Assembly (NCBI RefSeq): GCF_001750165.1
Contig: NZ_CP015411.1
Span: 453,501 to 517,500, forward strand
DNA: 64,000 nucleotides
Direction: 5' to 3'
Source: Pseudoalteromonas luteoviolacea
GTDB lineage: Bacteria; Pseudomonadota; Gammaproteobacteria; Enterobacterales; Alteromonadaceae
The position numbers and the translations under genes are program-made. Each line of letters opens with the position of its first letter. The first letter of the stretch is position 1. This document shows positions 62,089-64,000 of this stretch, one piece after another. The notes below the pieces were generated by a model. That model was not told the DNA's origin, ran no database searches, and was given only the letters and a program-made list of their open reading frames with translations.

Positions 62089-63192
62089 ATGAAGATCGGA
62101 CAGTTGAATCAGCTGTTGAACCCAGCAATGCAGCACAATGCGGCAAAAGCTAAACCAAATGTTCCTAACATATCAATAAACTCTGATGTTTATCAGGGCA
62201 ATAAGTCCCAAGTCGCAGCAAAAGTGCTCGATGACAAGTTGGCACAAGCACTCGGTATTGAGAAAAAAGAAGAGCCTGAAAAACCATTTTTTGATTACGA
62301 AGAGATAGTTAAGAATGTACTTGGCTTTGTGCAGGGGGCAATCAATAAAGCAAAAGCGGATGGTCAAGACGACGATACGTTGAAGAGCATGTTAGAACAA
62401 GCACGCAAAGGCGTGCAAACGGGAATTGATGAAGCCACAGGAGAGTTGAAAGACTCAGGGCTATTCGATGATGAGATCTCAGAAGGCATAGAAAAGTCTA
62501 AAGAGGGGATCTTTGATGGGTTAGATGAATTTGAAAAAGAGCTCTTTAATCCAACGCCACAGCATCTTTCTGTGAGTGCTGCACAGTTTGCGAGTCTTTC
62601 GAACAAAGCTGAATATGCATTTACTACGGCAGAGGGGGATGAAGTCGTGATCTCTTTTAGTGATGCATATAGTCAATCTCGAGCTGCAAGTTACGAGCGT
62701 GAAGGCAGTAATGTTGGTTTTGCATATGGGGAAAGTTCATCTCAAGAGGTGAGCTTCTCAATCAGTGTTAATGGCGAGCTTAATGAGAAGGAACAAGAAG
62801 CGATAAATGCAATGATGGAAGATATTCGTGATGTGAGTGACTCTTTTTTTGCGGGTGAATACGATGATGCATTTGAATTAGCACAAGAGTTGAGTTTGAA
62901 TAATGATCAAATTACAAACTTTACAATGGACCTCAGGCAAAGCAAAACTTCCGCAGCTATTGCACAATATCAACAAAGCAACCCGATGAAAGAATTAGAA
63001 CAGGCGTTTGCTCCATTAGATAAACGTTTAGAAGGACTCAATAGCGAAGCGGAATCTTTGGGTTTGCAATCACAGCTTCCTGACATCATGGCATGGATGA
63101 ATGAAGGCCAACAAAGACTAAACCAATTTTTAGATTACGCGCAAAGTTATTTTAGTGCTTTAAATAGCAAAGAAGAGACACAAAATAGCTAA
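62089..63192 (+). CDS. DUF5610-like protein
   Basis: The protein has 367 aa without signal peptide or membrane helix. An Asn/Lys/Pro-rich start is followed by a conserved module, FFDYEEIVKNVLGFVQGAINKAKADGQDDDTLKSMLEQARKGVQTGIDEATGEL, and an acidic helical stretch. That matches DUF5610 as I recall it. A beta-rich middle (EYAFTTAEGDEVVISFSDAYSQSR) and a coiled-coil end (LEQAFAPLDKRLEGLNSEAESL) follow. The layout of a polar N-terminus with helical modules resembles other cytoplasmic proteins tied to flagella or surface structures, but no role is known. Confidence 0.83.
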   Translation: MKIGQLNQLLNPAMQHNAAKAKPNVPNISINSDVYQGNKSQVAAKVLDDKLAQALGIEKKEEPEKPFFDYEEIVKNVLGFVQGAINKAKADGQDDDTLKSMLEQARKGVQTGIDEATGELKDSGLFDDEISEGIEKSKEGIFDGLDEFEKELFNPTPQHLSVSAAQFASLSNKAEYAFTTAEGDEVVISFSDAYSQSRAASYEREGSNVGFAYGESSSQEVSFSISVNGELNEKEQEAINAMMEDIRDVSDSFFAGEYDDAFELAQELSLNNDQITNFTMDLRQSKTSAAIAQYQQSNPMKELEQAFAPLDKRLEGLNSEAESLGLQSQLPDIMAWMNEGQQRLNQFLDYAQSYFSALNSKEETQNS

Positions 63193-63265
63193 GCTATTCC
63201 AGTGTTGTTTATTTTCTTTGGATAGCGTGGCAAACTTCGAGTCTTGATTGTTTGGAGACTGAAGT

Positions 63266-64000
63266 TTGCCGCACATACTCATATTTGATTCAGGAATTGG
63301 TGGAACAAGCGTCCTATCACACATTAAAAAGAAGTTGCCTTATGCCCAGTACAGTTATGTCATGGATAATGCACTACTGCCATATGGTTTGCAGTCTCAA
63401 GAAACAATCAAAACGAGATTAATATCTTTATTAGCTTGGCTTAAAAAGAGCTGTAATCCTGTAGATGTAATCGTCATTGCATGTAATACGGCTTCAACGT
63501 ATGCATTAGAAACTGCACGCCAATATACCGATATTCCTATTGTAGGAGTCGTTCCTGCGATTAAACCTGCAGCCATAGCCAGTGAAAGTAAACACATAGG
63601 ACTTTTGGCTACTCCCGCAACTTCGAAAAACGCTTACACGGGTCATTTAGTATCGACTTTTGCACAAGATTGTCAGGTTGATATCTATCACTCAACTGAA
63701 TTGGTGGATATCGCTGAGCATTATTACTGGCATCGGGTATGGCAACATGAACGTTTGCGAGATGAGATTGGCAGGCTGAATATAAATACCAGAATTGACA
63801 AGCTTGTTTTAGGGTGTACACACTTTCCAATTATCAAACAACCCCTAAAAGCATTATTACATGGAAACCTTGAGTTGGTTGATTCGGGAAGTGCAATAGC
63901 AAGACGCGTAGACTATCTATTAACTCAGACGCAATTAAAGGTTATAGGTAATGAAAGTGAAGAGTACAAAGAGAGAGAATTAGCGTCAAATCAAGCTGAC
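63266..64000 (+). CDS. murI: glutamate racemase MurI (partial, runs off window)
   Basis: The first 245 codons are present and the frame is still open at the window end. GGAG lies 8 nt before a TTG at 63266, and the next residues PHILIFDSGIGGTSVL are the usual MurI start (catalytic-region Asp and Ser), so TTG is the start. VIACNTASTYALE carries the first catalytic Cys and LVLGCTHFPIIK the second. It makes D-glutamate for peptidoglycan. Expected full length is about 260-285 aa, so little is missing. Confidence 0.95.
   Translation, partial: MPHILIFDSGIGGTSVLSHIKKKLPYAQYSYVMDNALLPYGLQSQETIKTRLISLLAWLKKSCNPVDVIVIACNTASTYALETARQYTDIPIVGVVPAIKPAAIASESKHIGLLATPATSKNAYTGHLVSTFAQDCQVDIYHSTELVDIAEHYYWHRVWQHERLRDEIGRLNINTRIDKLVLGCTHFPIIKQPLKALLHGNLELVDSGSAIARRVDYLLTQTQLKVIGNESEEYKERELASNQAD

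Noticed and set aside
1..64000. Search by eye for tRNA, rRNA, CRISPR repeats, integrase, att sites and prophage genes
   Set aside because: None found; no regularly spaced repeats and no cloverleaf-like sequences with conserved TTCRANNC were seen.

Overview
The window is chromosomal DNA of a marine gammaproteobacterium, most likely a Pseudoalteromonas or close relative. The evidence is the low-to-moderate G+C, the gene families, and the E. coli-like gene order nfuA / gntX(comF) / bioH and tex-greB-ompR-envZ-pckA-hslO-hslR, combined with a complete type II secretion operon and a CheD-containing chemotaxis cluster. I see no prophage, integrase, intact insertion sequence, CRISPR array, rRNA or tRNA.

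Region by region. (1) 1-9.6 kb is accessory and AT-rich. It holds an unknown 205-aa protein, a small secreted protein, a CadC-like membrane regulator divergent from an esterase and a class C beta-lactamase-like hydrolase, a GG-leader peptide with three Cys in its tail, a secreted-protein gene broken by one in-frame TAG, and long T-rich stretches with possible gene remnants. (2) 9.6-17.7 kb is a cytochrome c oxidase operon with assembly factors: coxB with fused cytochrome c, coxA, ctaG, coxC, antisense DUF2909, SURF1, a degenerate Sco-like protein, ctaA, ctaB and sco. (3) 17.8-26.5 kb is a chemotaxis operon (STAS, cheY, cheA, cheW, a triple-PAS MCP, cheR, cheD, cheB) in the order of the P. aeruginosa che2 / V. 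cholerae cluster III (F7) systems. (4) 26.5-35.2 kb holds a deacetylase, a DinF-like MATE exporter, nfuA, an M14 carboxypeptidase, comF/gntX, bioH and a SprA-like metalloprotease pair. (5) 35.2-43.9 kb is the E. coli-like housekeeping block, with a second GG-leader peptide gene between envZ and pckA. (6) 44.1-55.5 kb is gspCDEFGHIJKLMN. (7) 55.5-64 kb holds a UPF0149 protein, small proteins, ccoG, srkA, two tandem dsbA genes, trmA, a DUF5610-like protein and the start of murI.

How it fits together. The cox block encodes oxidase subunits plus the heme A and copper delivery needed to assemble them, and ccoG serves the other (cbb3) oxidase. The MCP carries a PAS signature resembling the Aer2 heme pocket, so the chemosensory cluster may sense oxygen or redox state. 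The T2SS, DsbA pair and many exported hydrolases fit a polymer-degrading, surface-living bacterium.

The most unusual observations are: two unlinked orphan peptide genes sharing the leader pattern LKKxxLKSL...TxxIAG[G/A] and three-Cys cores, one of them very short and easily missed; a helically phased pair of LacI-type operator-like palindromes upstream of pckA; the three 131-residue PAS repeats of the MCP; a DUF2909 tail overprinted on coxC; and a Sco paralogue that keeps CxxxC but apparently has Met in place of the copper-binding His.
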